A stretch of DNA of 64,000 bases from positions 62,001 through 126,000 of the forward strand of contig JARYMI010000003.1 of the NCBI GenBank assembly GCA_029907205.1. The letters run 5' to 3'. Source of the DNA: Clostridiales bacterium. GTDB taxonomy: Bacteria; Acidobacteriota; Aminicenantia; Aminicenantales; UBA8522. The notes below the pieces were generated by a model. It saw only the letters and a list, made by a program, of their open reading frames with translations, did no database searches and was not told where the DNA came from. Of this stretch, positions 42,543-51,235 are shown one piece after another (position 1 is the stretch's first letter; the number at the start of each line of letters is the position of its first letter). Both the position numbers and the translations under genes were made by a program.

Positions 42543-44384
42543 ATTAGCGGCAAGTTCCTGGATCTCATCCATACGAGAGTCCTGCTCTGCGACGGCGGGA
42601 TGGGAACAATGCTTTATAACAAAGGCGTTTACCTCCAGACATGTTTCGACGAGCTCAACCTCTCCAATCCAGATCTGGTCAAGTCTGTGCACCGCGAGTA
42701 CATCCAGAGCGGCGCCGAGATCATCGAAACGAACACTTTTGGCGCTAACCGTTACAAGCTCAAGAAATTCGGGCTGGATGACACGGTCAGGGAGATCAAC
42801 AGCGCCGGAGCCAGGATTGCCCGGGAGGAAACTGGCCGGGAGGCCTTTGTGGCCGGTTCTGTCGGTCCGCTGGGGCTAAAAATCGAGCCGTGGGGACCCA
42901 CCTCCGTCGAGGAAGCCGCTTCGGCCTTCACAGAGCAGGTTGAAGGCCTTCTCCAGGGAGGCGTGGATTTATTCATTCTGGAAACGTTCTCCGACATCAA
43001 CGAGATTCACCAGGCGATCAAAGCCGTGCGCAGGGCAGCAGGGGACGTGCCCATTGTGGCCGAGATGACCATCGAAGAGGACGGCAACAGCCTCTACGGA
43101 ACCACCCCTGAGGTCTTCACAAAAAAGTTAGAGGAGTGGGGAGCTGACGCGGTCGGCGTCAATTGCAGCGTGGGCCCGGCGGCCATGCTCCAGTGTATAG
43201 AACGCATGGCTCGCGTGACCTCGCTTCCTCTTTCGGCTATGCCCAACGCTGGAATCCCGACAGAAGTCGAGGGGCGCAACATCTATCTTTGTTCGCCGGA
43301 CTATCTCGCCGAGTACGCCAAGAGGTTTATCCAGGCCGGAGTCAAGATTGTGGGCGGATGCTGCGGCACGACTCCGGCCCATATCAAAGCCATCAGGAGA
43401 GCCATCCGGGCCCTTCAGCCGCCGCGGAGACGGCTGATCACGGTCCCTGCGCCGGCGGAGAAAGGCCGCGAATCCAGAATTGTGCCCAAGCGAGAAAAAT
43501 CCCGGCTGGGCCGGAAACTCGAAGAAGGCGCCTTCGTCACTTGCGTGGAAATTCTTCCCCCGCGGGGAGTTGATCCGCGAGCCGCAGTGGCCGCGGCTCT
43601 CAAACTGAAGCGGGCAGGCGTGGATTGCGTCAACATTCCAGATGGTCCGAGGGCGAGCGCCCGGATGAGCTCCATGTCGCTCGCCATTATCCTGACTCGA
43701 AGCGCAAGGAGCGAGGTCATCCTTCACTACACGTGCCGGGACAGGAATTTGTTAGGTATGCAGTCTGACCTTCTCGGTATGTTTGCCCAGGGGTTGCGCA
43801 ACCTCCTCATCATCACCGGAGACCCGCCCAAGTTGGGAGATTATCCAGATGCCACGGCTGTTTTTGACGTGGACTCTATCGGGCTGACGAACGTTGTCAG
43901 CTCTCTTAACCGCGGGCTCGACATCGGCGGCAAGAGCCTGGATAAGCAGACAACCTTTCTCATCGGCGTCGGAGCCAACCCTGGAGCGCTCAACCTCGAC
44001 TATGAAATTTCGCGTTTCGAGTGGAAAGTTGACGCAGGAGCTGAGTTTGCCATCACCCAGCCGGTTTTTGACGTCCGGCTTTTGGAAAATTTTCTCCAGC
44101 GCATCTCTCACTGCCGGATCCCCGTCCTGGCCGGGCTTTGGCCTCTGGCCAGCCTGAGGAACGCCGAGTTCATGCACAACGAAGTCCCCGGGTCAAGGAT
44201 TCCCGAGGAGGTCATGGGGCGAATGCGGCGGGCTCAGGAAATCGGACCGGAGAGAGCCCGCCAGGAGGGCGTGGCCATAGCCAGAGAAGTCCTCAAGGAC
44301 ATCAAAGGCATGGTCCAGGGAGTTCAAATTTGCCCTCCCTTGGGACGGTTCGACCTGGCCCTTCAAGTCCTTGAGGCCCTTTAG
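42543..44384 (+). CDS. Bifunctional homocysteine S-methyltransferase / methylenetetrahydrofolate reductase; probable ATT start
   Basis: About 613 residues. The N-terminal half is a homocysteine methyltransferase: LLCDGGMGTMLY, ETNTFGANRYKL, a zinc site in VNCSVGP and KIVGGCCGTTPAHIKAI. The C-terminal half is a MetF-type reductase: CVEILPPRG, HYTCRDRN, ITGDPPK, GVGANPGALNLDYEI, AGAEFAITQPVFD. This resembles Bacillus YitJ and can recycle methionine without a B12 domain. Translation seems to start at ATT 42543, 7 bases after AGGAG (42531-42535); the first ATG is inside the conserved GGMGT motif. The 3' end overlaps convergent lpxB by 4 bases. Confidence 0.9.
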   Translation: MSGKFLDLIHTRVLLCDGGMGTMLYNKGVYLQTCFDELNLSNPDLVKSVHREYIQSGAEIIETNTFGANRYKLKKFGLDDTVREINSAGARIAREETGREAFVAGSVGPLGLKIEPWGPTSVEEAASAFTEQVEGLLQGGVDLFILETFSDINEIHQAIKAVRRAAGDVPIVAEMTIEEDGNSLYGTTPEVFTKKLEEWGADAVGVNCSVGPAAMLQCIERMARVTSLPLSAMPNAGIPTEVEGRNIYLCSPDYLAEYAKRFIQAGVKIVGGCCGTTPAHIKAIRRAIRALQPPRRRLITVPAPAEKGRESRIVPKREKSRLGRKLEEGAFVTCVEILPPRGVDPRAAVAAALKLKRAGVDCVNIPDGPRASARMSSMSLAIILTRSARSEVILHYTCRDRNLLGMQSDLLGMFAQGLRNLLIITGDPPKLGDYPDATAVFDVDSIGLTNVVSSLNRGLDIGGKSLDKQTTFLIGVGANPGALNLDYEISRFEWKVDAGAEFAITQPVFDVRLLENFLQRISHCRIPVLAGLWPLASLRNAEFMHNEVPGSRIPEEVMGRMRRAQEIGPERARQEGVAIAREVLKDIKGMVQGVQICPPLGRFDLALQVLEAL

Positions 44385-45520
44385 GCGGTCTGGCCGAAAA
44401 CGAGTTTTTCAAGTTCTCGAGCCACATTAGCCGGGGCGTTGTCGTCTCCTAAAAGGCGGCGCAATTTCAAGAATTCCGCTTTCATCTCAGCTCTTTTTTC
44501 ATCGGACTGAAGAAGTCTTGAGGTTTCGAGCGCCAGTCTTTCGGCGGTGAACCGGCCTTGAATGAGCTCCGGGATGATTCGCTTTCCGGCAAGGATATTG
44601 ACAATGCTATAGTCCCTGATTTTTACCAGCCTCCGGAATGGATAGTAGGTAAGCGGAGAGAGTCGGTAGAAAGCAATGAGCGGGGTTCCGAGGAGGGCAG
44701 CTTCAAGGTTGGCCGTGCCGCACGCGGAAAGAACAAGGTCGGAAAAAGCCATGGCTTCGTAAGCGTCCTCGGTCAAGACTCTGTCCCGGTCGTCGGCTGA
44801 AGCTCTGAGCCGCTCAACCCAACCAGGCTCCAGGCATTCGGCAACGACCCATAAAAAAGCAACATTAAAATCAGACCTTATTCTTCTTGTGGCTTCAGTC
44901 AAAGCTGGAAGGTGGTGCTTTACTTCTGTCTTCCGGCTGCCAGGGAGAAGCGTAATGATCTTAGCGTCTGTCGGCAGAAAGTATTTCTTAATGAACTCGG
45001 CACGGCTCATCTGGGTTCTGATTTTGTGCATCAACGGATGTCCGACAAAGCGGGCGGGGATCCCATGCGCGTCGTAGATGGCTTTTTCAAACGGGAAGAT
45101 CAAGAGCATCTTTTCGACTGTCCTTTTTATTGTCTTAAGCCTGCCGCTCCTCCAGGCCCAGACCGTTGGGCTGATGTAGTAGAGGACGGGAATGGCCTGC
45201 CGTTTCAGCCCTTTGGCCAGGCGAAGGTTGAAATCCGGAGAGTCGATGAGCACGGCCGCCAGGGGCCGTCTTGCGCCAATCTCGCGTTCCAGGCCTCTAA
45301 AAATTCTGCGGATACGGGCCAGGCTGGAAAAGACTTCAAAGAGGCCGATGGCGCTGAGCTCCTCCACTCCGAAAATGACCTCGACTCCAGCTTCTTGCAT
45401 CCGGGGCCCCCCGATGCCAAAGAAGGAAGCAGAGGCATCCCTTTTCTTGAATTCCCGGACGACATCAGCGCCGTATTTTTCGCCCGAGTTTTCGCCCGCG
45501 ACGATAAGGAATGAATTCAT
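44381..45520 (-). CDS. lpxB: Lipid-A-disaccharide synthase
   Basis: A 379-residue GT19 enzyme: IVAGENSGEKYGADVV, FFGIGGPRMQEAGVEVIF, SPTVWAWRSGR, LLPGSRKTEVKHHLP and CGTANLEAALLGTP. It joins UDP-diacylglucosamine and lipid X in lipid A synthesis, showing that the organism makes lipopolysaccharide. It overlaps the end of the pseudopilin gene by 4 bases, an unusual neighbour; other lpx genes are not in the window. Confidence 0.94.
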   Translation of the reverse strand: MNSFLIVAGENSGEKYGADVVREFKKRDASASFFGIGGPRMQEAGVEVIFGVEELSAIGLFEVFSSLARIRRIFRGLEREIGARRPLAAVLIDSPDFNLRLAKGLKRQAIPVLYYISPTVWAWRSGRLKTIKRTVEKMLLIFPFEKAIYDAHGIPARFVGHPLMHKIRTQMSRAEFIKKYFLPTDAKIITLLPGSRKTEVKHHLPALTEATRRIRSDFNVAFLWVVAECLEPGWVERLRASADDRDRVLTEDAYEAMAFSDLVLSACGTANLEAALLGTPLIAFYRLSPLTYYPFRRLVKIRDYSIVNILAGKRIIPELIQGRFTAERLALETSRLLQSDEKRAEMKAEFLKLRRLLGDDNAPANVARELEKLVFGQTA

Positions 45521-46113
45521 GGAAGCCTTGAGGCTTGACCGAAATAAGAAATTTCAGGAAGGTTGTTGGGGTCCTGGCCGTAAAAAAAAAGCCATTTGTC
45601 GTATGTCGTCTGGTCGTTGTAGACCTTGATTGATTTTTTAGTTGAGGAGCTGACGACGCCCAGAATCTGCGGGTTTTGGACTGAGGGCAGGGCGTCCATC
45701 GGAGCAACGAGGATTCTTTGGGGAGAAAATGCTTGAGGCTGGCCGGCGGGCCGCCGCTCACCCGCGGCTCCTCTTGCTCTCGGCTGGGGAGCTGGCCGGG
45801 GCTGGAGCATCCGGCCTCCTCCCTCCTGATGAAGAATGATGTTCCACTTGCCGTCAGGGGCCATCGGATCCCGGTACAGCCTCCGCACATATTTTTTTTC
45901 GGCGAGTTCTTCCAGAGTCTTGGGGAAGCGGCCAGGGTTTTTGAGCTGGTAGATGCGGATGGCTTCAACATACTGCTTGCCCCGGAAGATCAACTCTTCC
46001 TCCTTTTCCCTCTGAATCTGGGTCTGCCACACTGGAACGGCCACCATCAGGCCGATGCTCATGATGGTCATGAGGAGAACCAGCATGATCATGATATAGC
46101 CTTGGTTTTGCAT
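45517..46113 (-). CDS. Type II secretion-like pseudopilin, divergent
   Basis: A 198-residue protein. The N-terminus QNQGYIMIMLVLLMTIMSIG is a degenerate type IV pilin-like segment: the usual G-F-T-L-x-E is GYIMIM, with no Glu at +5. It continues with the GspG-like pattern LIFRGKQYVEAIRIYQLKNP and PKTLEELAEKKYVRRLYRDP, then a Gly/Arg/Pro-rich insert and a C-terminal TYDKWLFFY. The start at ATG 46113 follows GAGGG. Third of three pseudopilin genes; loss of Glu5 suggests a GspK-like minor pilin. Confidence 0.7.
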   Translation of the reverse strand: MQNQGYIMIMLVLLMTIMSIGLMVAVPVWQTQIQREKEEELIFRGKQYVEAIRIYQLKNPGRFPKTLEELAEKKYVRRLYRDPMAPDGKWNIILHQEGGGRMLQPRPAPQPRARGAAGERRPAGQPQAFSPQRILVAPMDALPSVQNPQILGVVSSSTKKSIKVYNDQTTYDKWLFFYGQDPNNLPEISYFGQASRLP

Positions 46114-46123
46114 CAACCAACCC

Positions 46124-46534
46124 TCACCATGTGTCGTAAGCCGTGCCGTCCAGGCCTTTCTCTTTCGAGCCGGAGCGGACGTCGATGATCCCGAATTCCA
46201 TCCCGGGCTGCATTTCTTCAAAAGACGGGGTCTCCCGGATTTCAACCCACGTGCTGGCCGATCTGGTTGTCGGGTCGACTGGAATCTGCCGGATATAGCC
46301 ATCCTCGACGAGCATCCGCAGCGAGGCTGGATACTTTCCCTTGTCCGTGTAATACTGGCCAATCAGCTTTCGCATGATAAAGAGGTTTTCCTTGAGGACA
46401 GCTTCTCTGGCTTTCTTCAGGCTTGTCTTGTATTGGGGCAAGGCGAGGCCAACCAGGATGCCGATCAGAGCGAACACGATGATGATTTCAATCAGGGTAA
46501 ATCCCGCTTGCGGCCTGCGGAATGCTATCTTCAT
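46124..46534 (-). CDS. Type II secretion pseudopilin, GspG-like
   Basis: About 136 residues from ATG 46534. The prepilin peptidase site is RRPQAGFTLIEIIIVFALIG. The mature protein has AREAVLKENLFIMRKLIGQY and YPASLRMLVEDGYIRQIPVDP, as in GspG, and ends GLDGTAYDTW. It lies 4 bases after the next pseudopilin gene. No gspD, gspE or gspF is present in the window. Confidence 0.85.
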   Translation of the reverse strand: MKIAFRRPQAGFTLIEIIIVFALIGILVGLALPQYKTSLKKAREAVLKENLFIMRKLIGQYYTDKGKYPASLRMLVEDGYIRQIPVDPTTRSASTWVEIRETPSFEEMQPGMEFGIIDVRSGSKEKGLDGTAYDTW

Positions 46535-46538
46535 TCTT

Positions 46539-47039
46539 TTACCAGTCTCTGTACTTTGTTCCGTCCAGGGCTGTGGCGTTGCTTTTTGTGTAGACATCGT
46601 ACACATTCTCCCCTCCCCAAACGGTCGAGTCAGGTTCATCTTGGTATGAACGCAACCCCCAGTCGGAAGAATCGGTCATCGGATCGCGGGGAATTCTTCG
46701 GAGAAATTTGACGATTTTCTGGCCGGATGTTCGGCTGCGGCCGGCTGAGTCACCGCTCGCGTCTTTGACCTCGACGCCCTTGACCAGAGTCTCGAGGTCA
46801 GGAGGGTAGCCCTCGGAATCTTCCTCGACTTCGATCTTTTTCTCGTCGGCTAACTTTTTATAGGCGTCGATGGCCTCGCGGATAAGACGGAGGTTGCGCT
46901 GGAGTTCGATCTCCTTTTCTCTTTTGACGGCTGTCTTTGCGATGGGCATGATGGCCGACGCCAGCACGGCGAGGATGGCCAGAGTGACAAGCATTTCGAC
47001 GAGGGTAAAACCTCTCTTCGCTCGGTCGCGGTCAGCCAT
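46539..47039 (-). CDS. Type II secretion pseudopilin, GspG-like
   Basis: A 166-residue protein with prepilin site AKRGFTLVEMLVTLAILAVL, then KEIELQRNLRLIREAIDAYK and FLRRIPRDPMTDSSDWGLR. It ends ALDGTKYRDW, nearly the same C-terminal motif as the next gene, so the two probably arose by duplication. It starts the pseudopilin trio, 18 bases after pnp. Confidence 0.85.
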   Translation of the reverse strand: MADRDRAKRGFTLVEMLVTLAILAVLASAIMPIAKTAVKREKEIELQRNLRLIREAIDAYKKLADEKKIEVEEDSEGYPPDLETLVKGVEVKDASGDSAGRSRTSGQKIVKFLRRIPRDPMTDSSDWGLRSYQDEPDSTVWGGENVYDVYTKSNATALDGTKYRDW

Positions 47040-47057
47040 TTTTACTATCGGCTTATA

Positions 47058-49235
47058 TCAGAATCTGAATTTGTCTCTCGACCCGCGGCTCCTCTCGCTA
47101 CGATGATAGACCTTCCTTCTTGGGTACTGGCGCGGGTGCTCCTCGGGCGGGGCGGCGCCCCGGTCTTCGAGAGCCTTCCTGCTCACGCGGACCTTGTGGT
47201 CTTCATCGATGCTGATCACTTTCACGTCGATCACCTGGCCGAGCTTGAGCACGTCCCGGACGCTTTTCACGCGGTAATGGGCAATTTCGGACACATGGAG
47301 AAGGCCGGCGATGTTGGGCAGAATTTCGACAAAAGCTCCGTACTCCTCGATCCGGACGACTTTGCCCTGGTAGACCTTGCCGATTTCTGCTTCGGCCGTG
47401 ATCTCGCGGATCATTTCTTTTGCTTTTTCTGCGGCGAGCATGTCAGAAGAGGCGATTATGATTTTGCCGGTCTCTTCGATATCGATCTTTGCCTTTGTTT
47501 GGGCAATAATTTTCTTGATGACCTTGCCCGCTGGACCGATGACCTCGCTGACTTTCTCCGGGTTTATGAAGAGGGTGATGATGCGCGGTGCGTAGGGAGA
47601 AATCTCAGGCCGAGGAGCGGGCAGAACCTCCTTCATCTTGGCCAAGACCTCGAGTCTTGCCTTTCGGGCTTTGAAAATCCCTTCCCTGAATATCTCCGTT
47701 GTGATGGCCGGAATCTTGAGGTCGAGCTGGATGGCCGTGATGCCTTTTTCGGTTCCCGTGACTTTCAGGTCCATGTCTCCGAGGTGGTCCTCAAGGCCAG
47801 CGATGTCCGTGAGCAAAGCATATCTTGGCCCATCGGTGATAAGTCCGATAGCGATTCCAGCTATTGTCATGGAGAGGGGAACGCCCGCGTCCATCAACGA
47901 CAGGACGCCGCCGCAGACGGTGGCCATGGATGAGGATCCGTTTGATTCCAGAATATCCGAGACAATGCGGATGGTGTAAGGGAAGACATCCTCCGGCGGA
48001 ATCGCGGGGAGGATGGATTTTTCGGCCAGAGCGCCATGACCGATTTCTCGTCTTCCCGGGGCCCTCAAGAACGAAACTTCGCCCACAGAAAAAGGTGGGA
48101 AATTATAATGCAGCATGAAGCGCTTTTCGGCTTCCTCTCCCAGCCCGTCCAGCCTCTGGACATCCTCGAAGGTCCCAAGGGTGACGGTCGCCAGACACTG
48201 GGTTTCACCCCGGGTGAAAAGAGCTGAGCCATGGGTCCGGGGCAGGATGCCCGCTTCGATGGAGATGGGTCGAATATCGTCAAAACCCCGTCCGTCAGCT
48301 CGTCTGCCCAGGTTAAGGACCAGATCCCGAACGAGCTTCTTCTCCAACTGGAAAAAGATTTCTCTGGTCTCAGCGATTTCTTCTTCGTTCTCGGGAGGGA
48401 TTTCGTCGAGCAGTGTTTTGAGAATCCTTGCGGCTTCGCTTTCGCTTTCTTTCTTGGTCTTGATCTGGATGGCCTGGACGAGGTCCGCTCCGATTCGCTT
48501 TTCGATTTGATCGAATTTCTCCTGGCTCAAGGTTTTGACTTCGAACTCCCGCTTCTTAATATTGAGTCGCGCAAAGAGCTCTTTTTGGGCTTCAACGATG
48601 CGCCGGATCGGCTCCTCAGCAAGAGAAACCGCCTCGACGACCTTTTCCTCCTCTACCTCCGTCGCTCCGGCTTCAATCATCACAATGCCCTTTTCTGTGC
48701 CAGCAACGACCATGTCCAGGCGGCTCTTTTCGAGCTGAGGCCCGGTTGGGTTGATGATGAATTCTCCGTCGACAAGCCCGACCTTAACGGCGCCGACGGG
48801 TGTAAAAAAAGGAATATCAGAAAAATAAAGGGCAGCCGAGGCACCGATGATGCCCAGGGTGTCTGGTTCATTCTCCAGGTCGGCTGAAAGGAGAAGGGCC
48901 ACGATCTGAGTGTCGGAGTAATACCCTTCTGGGAAAAGCGGCCGGATGGGGCGATCGATCAGCCGGCTGACGAGAATTTCACGTTCCGATGGTCTGCCCT
49001 GCCGCTTGAAGAAGCCGCCCGGGATTTTTCCGGCTGCGTAGGTGTTTTCTCGATAATCGACGATGAGCGGCAGGAACGGCCTCTCTTCCTTGACATCTTT
49101 TTTCGACGTGGCGGCACAGAACATGATCGTTTCCCCGTACCTGACGACGGCCGATCCGTCGGCCTGCCGCCCGATTTTGCCGATATCAATAGCAAGAGCC
49201 CGGTTGCTGATTTCAAGAGTAATCGTTTGAGACAT
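47058..49235 (-). CDS. pnp: Polyribonucleotide nucleotidyltransferase
   Basis: A 725-residue PNPase. Two RNase PH domains are visible (RQADGSAVVRYGETIMFCAA; RADGRGFDDIRPISIEAG), then a KH domain (VIGPAGKVIKKIIAQTKAKI) and an S1 domain (GKVYQGKVVRIEEYGAFVEI). A basic tail (RKVYHRSERSRGSRDK) ends it. It degrades RNA 3' to 5' with phosphate. It follows rpsO, the standard rpsO-pnp order. Confidence 0.96.
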   Translation of the reverse strand: MSQTITLEISNRALAIDIGKIGRQADGSAVVRYGETIMFCAATSKKDVKEERPFLPLIVDYRENTYAAGKIPGGFFKRQGRPSEREILVSRLIDRPIRPLFPEGYYSDTQIVALLLSADLENEPDTLGIIGASAALYFSDIPFFTPVGAVKVGLVDGEFIINPTGPQLEKSRLDMVVAGTEKGIVMIEAGATEVEEEKVVEAVSLAEEPIRRIVEAQKELFARLNIKKREFEVKTLSQEKFDQIEKRIGADLVQAIQIKTKKESESEAARILKTLLDEIPPENEEEIAETREIFFQLEKKLVRDLVLNLGRRADGRGFDDIRPISIEAGILPRTHGSALFTRGETQCLATVTLGTFEDVQRLDGLGEEAEKRFMLHYNFPPFSVGEVSFLRAPGRREIGHGALAEKSILPAIPPEDVFPYTIRIVSDILESNGSSSMATVCGGVLSLMDAGVPLSMTIAGIAIGLITDGPRYALLTDIAGLEDHLGDMDLKVTGTEKGITAIQLDLKIPAITTEIFREGIFKARKARLEVLAKMKEVLPAPRPEISPYAPRIITLFINPEKVSEVIGPAGKVIKKIIAQTKAKIDIEETGKIIIASSDMLAAEKAKEMIREITAEAEIGKVYQGKVVRIEEYGAFVEILPNIAGLLHVSEIAHYRVKSVRDVLKLGQVIDVKVISIDEDHKVRVSRKALEDRGAAPPEEHPRQYPRRKVYHRSERSRGSRDKFRF

Positions 49236-49256
49236 TGCTTTTCCTAAGAAAAATAC

Positions 49257-49523
49257 CTATTTCCGCAGCCTGAGCTTCTGGATCAGCTTCTCGTACCGAG
49301 AGGCGTCTTCTTTCTTGAGGAAGGCCAGAAGCCTTTTGCGCCTTCCCACTAACTTCATCAGCCCCACTCGAGAGGTGAAATCCCTTTTGTGGGCAATGAG
49401 ATGGCTGGTAAGAGAATTAATCCTTTCGCTGAGCAGCGCAATCTGGACTTCGGGAGAGCCCGTATCCTCAGGCTTGTGCCGGTTGTTGGCGATCGTTTTC
49501 TCTTTTTGTTGTTTGCTTAACAC
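49257..49523 (-). CDS. rpsO: 30S ribosomal protein S15
   Basis: An 88-residue S15 with [40 protein letters not shown] and [13 protein letters not shown]. It binds the central domain of 16S rRNA. It lies 21 bases before pnp and has its own promoter. Confidence 0.96.
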   Translation of the reverse strand: MLSKQQKEKTIANNRHKPEDTGSPEVQIALLSERINSLTSHLIAHKRDFTSRVGLMKLVGRRKRLLAFLKKEDASRYEKLIQKLRLRK

Positions 49524-49550
49524 TGCGCTTTCTCCTTCAAGTTAGCCCTA

Positions 49551-49579
49551 AGTTTATCAAAATTCTCTGGTGTTGTAAA
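49551..49579 (-). promoter_or_regulatory. Predicted rpsO promoter
   Basis: Minus strand TTTACA (49574-49579), 17-base spacer, TAAACT (49551-49556). AAGGAG precedes the rpsO start within the short leader. Confidence 0.55.
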
Positions 49580-49627
49580 CCTGCCCGTTTTCAAGGGAAT
49601 AGGTGAAATAAAGGAAAAAAAATTGGT

Positions 49628-49807
49628 TTAACGGGATTTGAGGTTTTCCTTACGGCGAAGAAGCTCCCGGGCATAGCGGGAGGAATAGCCTCCCATCGAT
49701 TCCTTAATTCCTGCCAGCTTCTTCTCGATCTCTGCCAGAGTCAGTTGGTTGATTTTCTTGTTGCGCTTGGCTTTTTCCTCTGCCTGCTCAATTTTTTCCT
49801 CAGCCAT
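49628..49807 (-). CDS. Small charged helical protein, function unknown
   Basis: A 59-residue frame (MAEEKIEQAEEKAKRNKKIN...) with AAGGA 8 bases upstream of the ATG and a good promoter upstream. It is rich in Lys, Glu and Arg and looks helical; the middle has QLTLAEIEKKLAGIKESMGG and the end is RYARELLRRKENLKSR. I recognise no family. The start signals make it a likely real gene, first of the run that leads to rpsO. Confidence 0.65.
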   Translation of the reverse strand: MAEEKIEQAEEKAKRNKKINQLTLAEIEKKLAGIKESMGGYSSRYARELLRRKENLKSR

Positions 49808-49859
49808 ATGCGAATCCTTTCTATATAGGGATTAGTTTCTTTGCCTTGTGTTGGCTTAA

Positions 49860-49888
49860 AGTATACCAAAATCCTTGAATTCGGGCAA
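49860..49888 (-). promoter_or_regulatory. Predicted promoter of the small protein gene
   Basis: Minus strand TTGCCC (49883-49888), 17-base spacer, TATACT (49860-49865). Transcription would start near 49853, about 46 bases before the ATG. Confidence 0.55.
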
Positions 49889-49901
49889 TGCCGACAAAGA
49901 C

Positions 49902-49930
49902 TTGAAGACAGCGGATGAATTTAGTATAGT
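49902..49930 (+). promoter_or_regulatory. Predicted waaA promoter
   Basis: TTGAAG (49902-49907), 17-base spacer, TATAGT (49925-49930). The GTG start of waaA follows only 9 bases after the -10, so the mRNA should be leaderless or nearly so. Confidence 0.6.
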
Positions 49931-49939
49931 CAGTAACCT

Positions 49940-51223
49940 GTGTATATTCTCTATAGTTTCCTCCTTTTTCTCGGCTTAATGCTTTACGCTCCTGCCTATT
50001 TTTTTAAGACCAGGAAAGCCGGCCGCGGAGGCCTCAACTTCCTCGACCGGCTGGGCCTGAGGCTTTCCCGCAGGACTTCGGTCGGACCTTGCCTCTGGTT
50101 TCACGCCGTCTCTGTCGGGGAAGTCCTGAGCCTGAGGCGTCTTTTCAGAGAAATCAAGAAGGAGCATCATGATTGGGAAATCTACTGTTCCACGCTGACC
50201 AGCACAGGCCATGAAGTTGCCCGGGCTAAGCTAACTGAAGCGGCTTCTGTCTTTTTTGTTCCCCTCGATTTTGCCTGGACGGTGAAGAGGTTTTTTCGAG
50301 CTCTCCACCCCGACCTGTTTGTCCTCGTCGAATCAGAGTTCTGGCCCAACCTGCTCCGCATTTCAGGGAAAAGCGCTTCCGCCGTCCTCTTGATCAACGG
50401 CCGCATCTCTGACCGTTCCTTCCGGAAATATCGGCTTTTCAAGCCGCTGATGAGGCGGGCCCTCCAGCCTATCGACCGTTATTTAGTCCAGACAGAACAA
50501 GACAGAGAGAGGCTGCTGGCTCTGGGTGTCCAACCGGATAAAACAGATGTGGCGGGGAACCTAAAAACCGACGTGAACCTGCCCGAGCTGAAGCCTGAAG
50601 ACCTGGCCAGGATCAAAAGAGAGATTGGTCTTTCTCCGGATAAGAAAGTGATTGTGGCCGGAAGCACCCATAAAGGAGAAGAAGCTGTGCTGCTCAGCGC
50701 TTACTGCGCGTCGAGGAAACAAAAAGAAAACGTCTGCCTGATCATCGCGCCCCGCCATCCACAGCGGGCCGATGAGGTGGAGAAACTGGCAGCAGGCTGC
50801 GGGCTCAGGGTATCGAGAAAGAGCGAGGCCAGTCCAGGGAGAAGCTGGGATGTGTTGATTCTGGATACGCTGGGAGAGTTGGCCGTTTTCTATGCCTTAT
50901 CTGACGTCGCCTTTGTTGGAGGAAGTCTCGTCCCCAAGGGCGGACAAAACCTTCTCGAGCCAGCTTTCTACGGGAAACCGGTTATTTTCGGCCCGTCCAT
51001 GCATAATTTCGCCTTTCTGGCCGAAGAGTTCGTCCGACGGGGCGCTGCCCGTCAAGTTTCCGGGCTTGAAGACCTAACCGAAGTCCTTTTATTTGAAGAA
51101 GAGATCGAGCTCCAGAAGATGGGGAGACAGAGTCGCGAGCTTCTCTCCGCCCTCCAGGGCGCCACCCTGAAGACGCTTCAGGTCATCGAAAGCCTGATGG
51201 CCGCCTCTTCCAGCGTTTCTTGA
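49940..51223 (+). CDS. waaA: 3-deoxy-D-manno-octulosonic acid (Kdo) transferase
   Basis: A 427-residue GT30 enzyme with an N-terminal membrane anchor. Conserved segments are LWFHAVSVGEVLSLRRL, CSTLTSTGHEVA, FVLVESEFWPNLLR, VAGSTHKGEEAVLL and the donor-binding VGGSLVPKGGQNLLEPAFYG. It puts Kdo on lipid A in the inner membrane. It starts at GTG 49940 without a ribosome binding site; ATG 49979 is a less likely start because it would cut the anchor. Confidence 0.93.
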   Translation: MYILYSFLLFLGLMLYAPAYFFKTRKAGRGGLNFLDRLGLRLSRRTSVGPCLWFHAVSVGEVLSLRRLFREIKKEHHDWEIYCSTLTSTGHEVARAKLTEAASVFFVPLDFAWTVKRFFRALHPDLFVLVESEFWPNLLRISGKSASAVLLINGRISDRSFRKYRLFKPLMRRALQPIDRYLVQTEQDRERLLALGVQPDKTDVAGNLKTDVNLPELKPEDLARIKREIGLSPDKKVIVAGSTHKGEEAVLLSAYCASRKQKENVCLIIAPRHPQRADEVEKLAAGCGLRVSRKSEASPGRSWDVLILDTLGELAVFYALSDVAFVGGSLVPKGGQNLLEPAFYGKPVIFGPSMHNFAFLAEEFVRRGAARQVSGLEDLTEVLLFEEEIELQKMGRQSRELLSALQGATLKTLQVIESLMAASSSVS

Positions 51224-51235
51224 GGCTTAGTTAGA

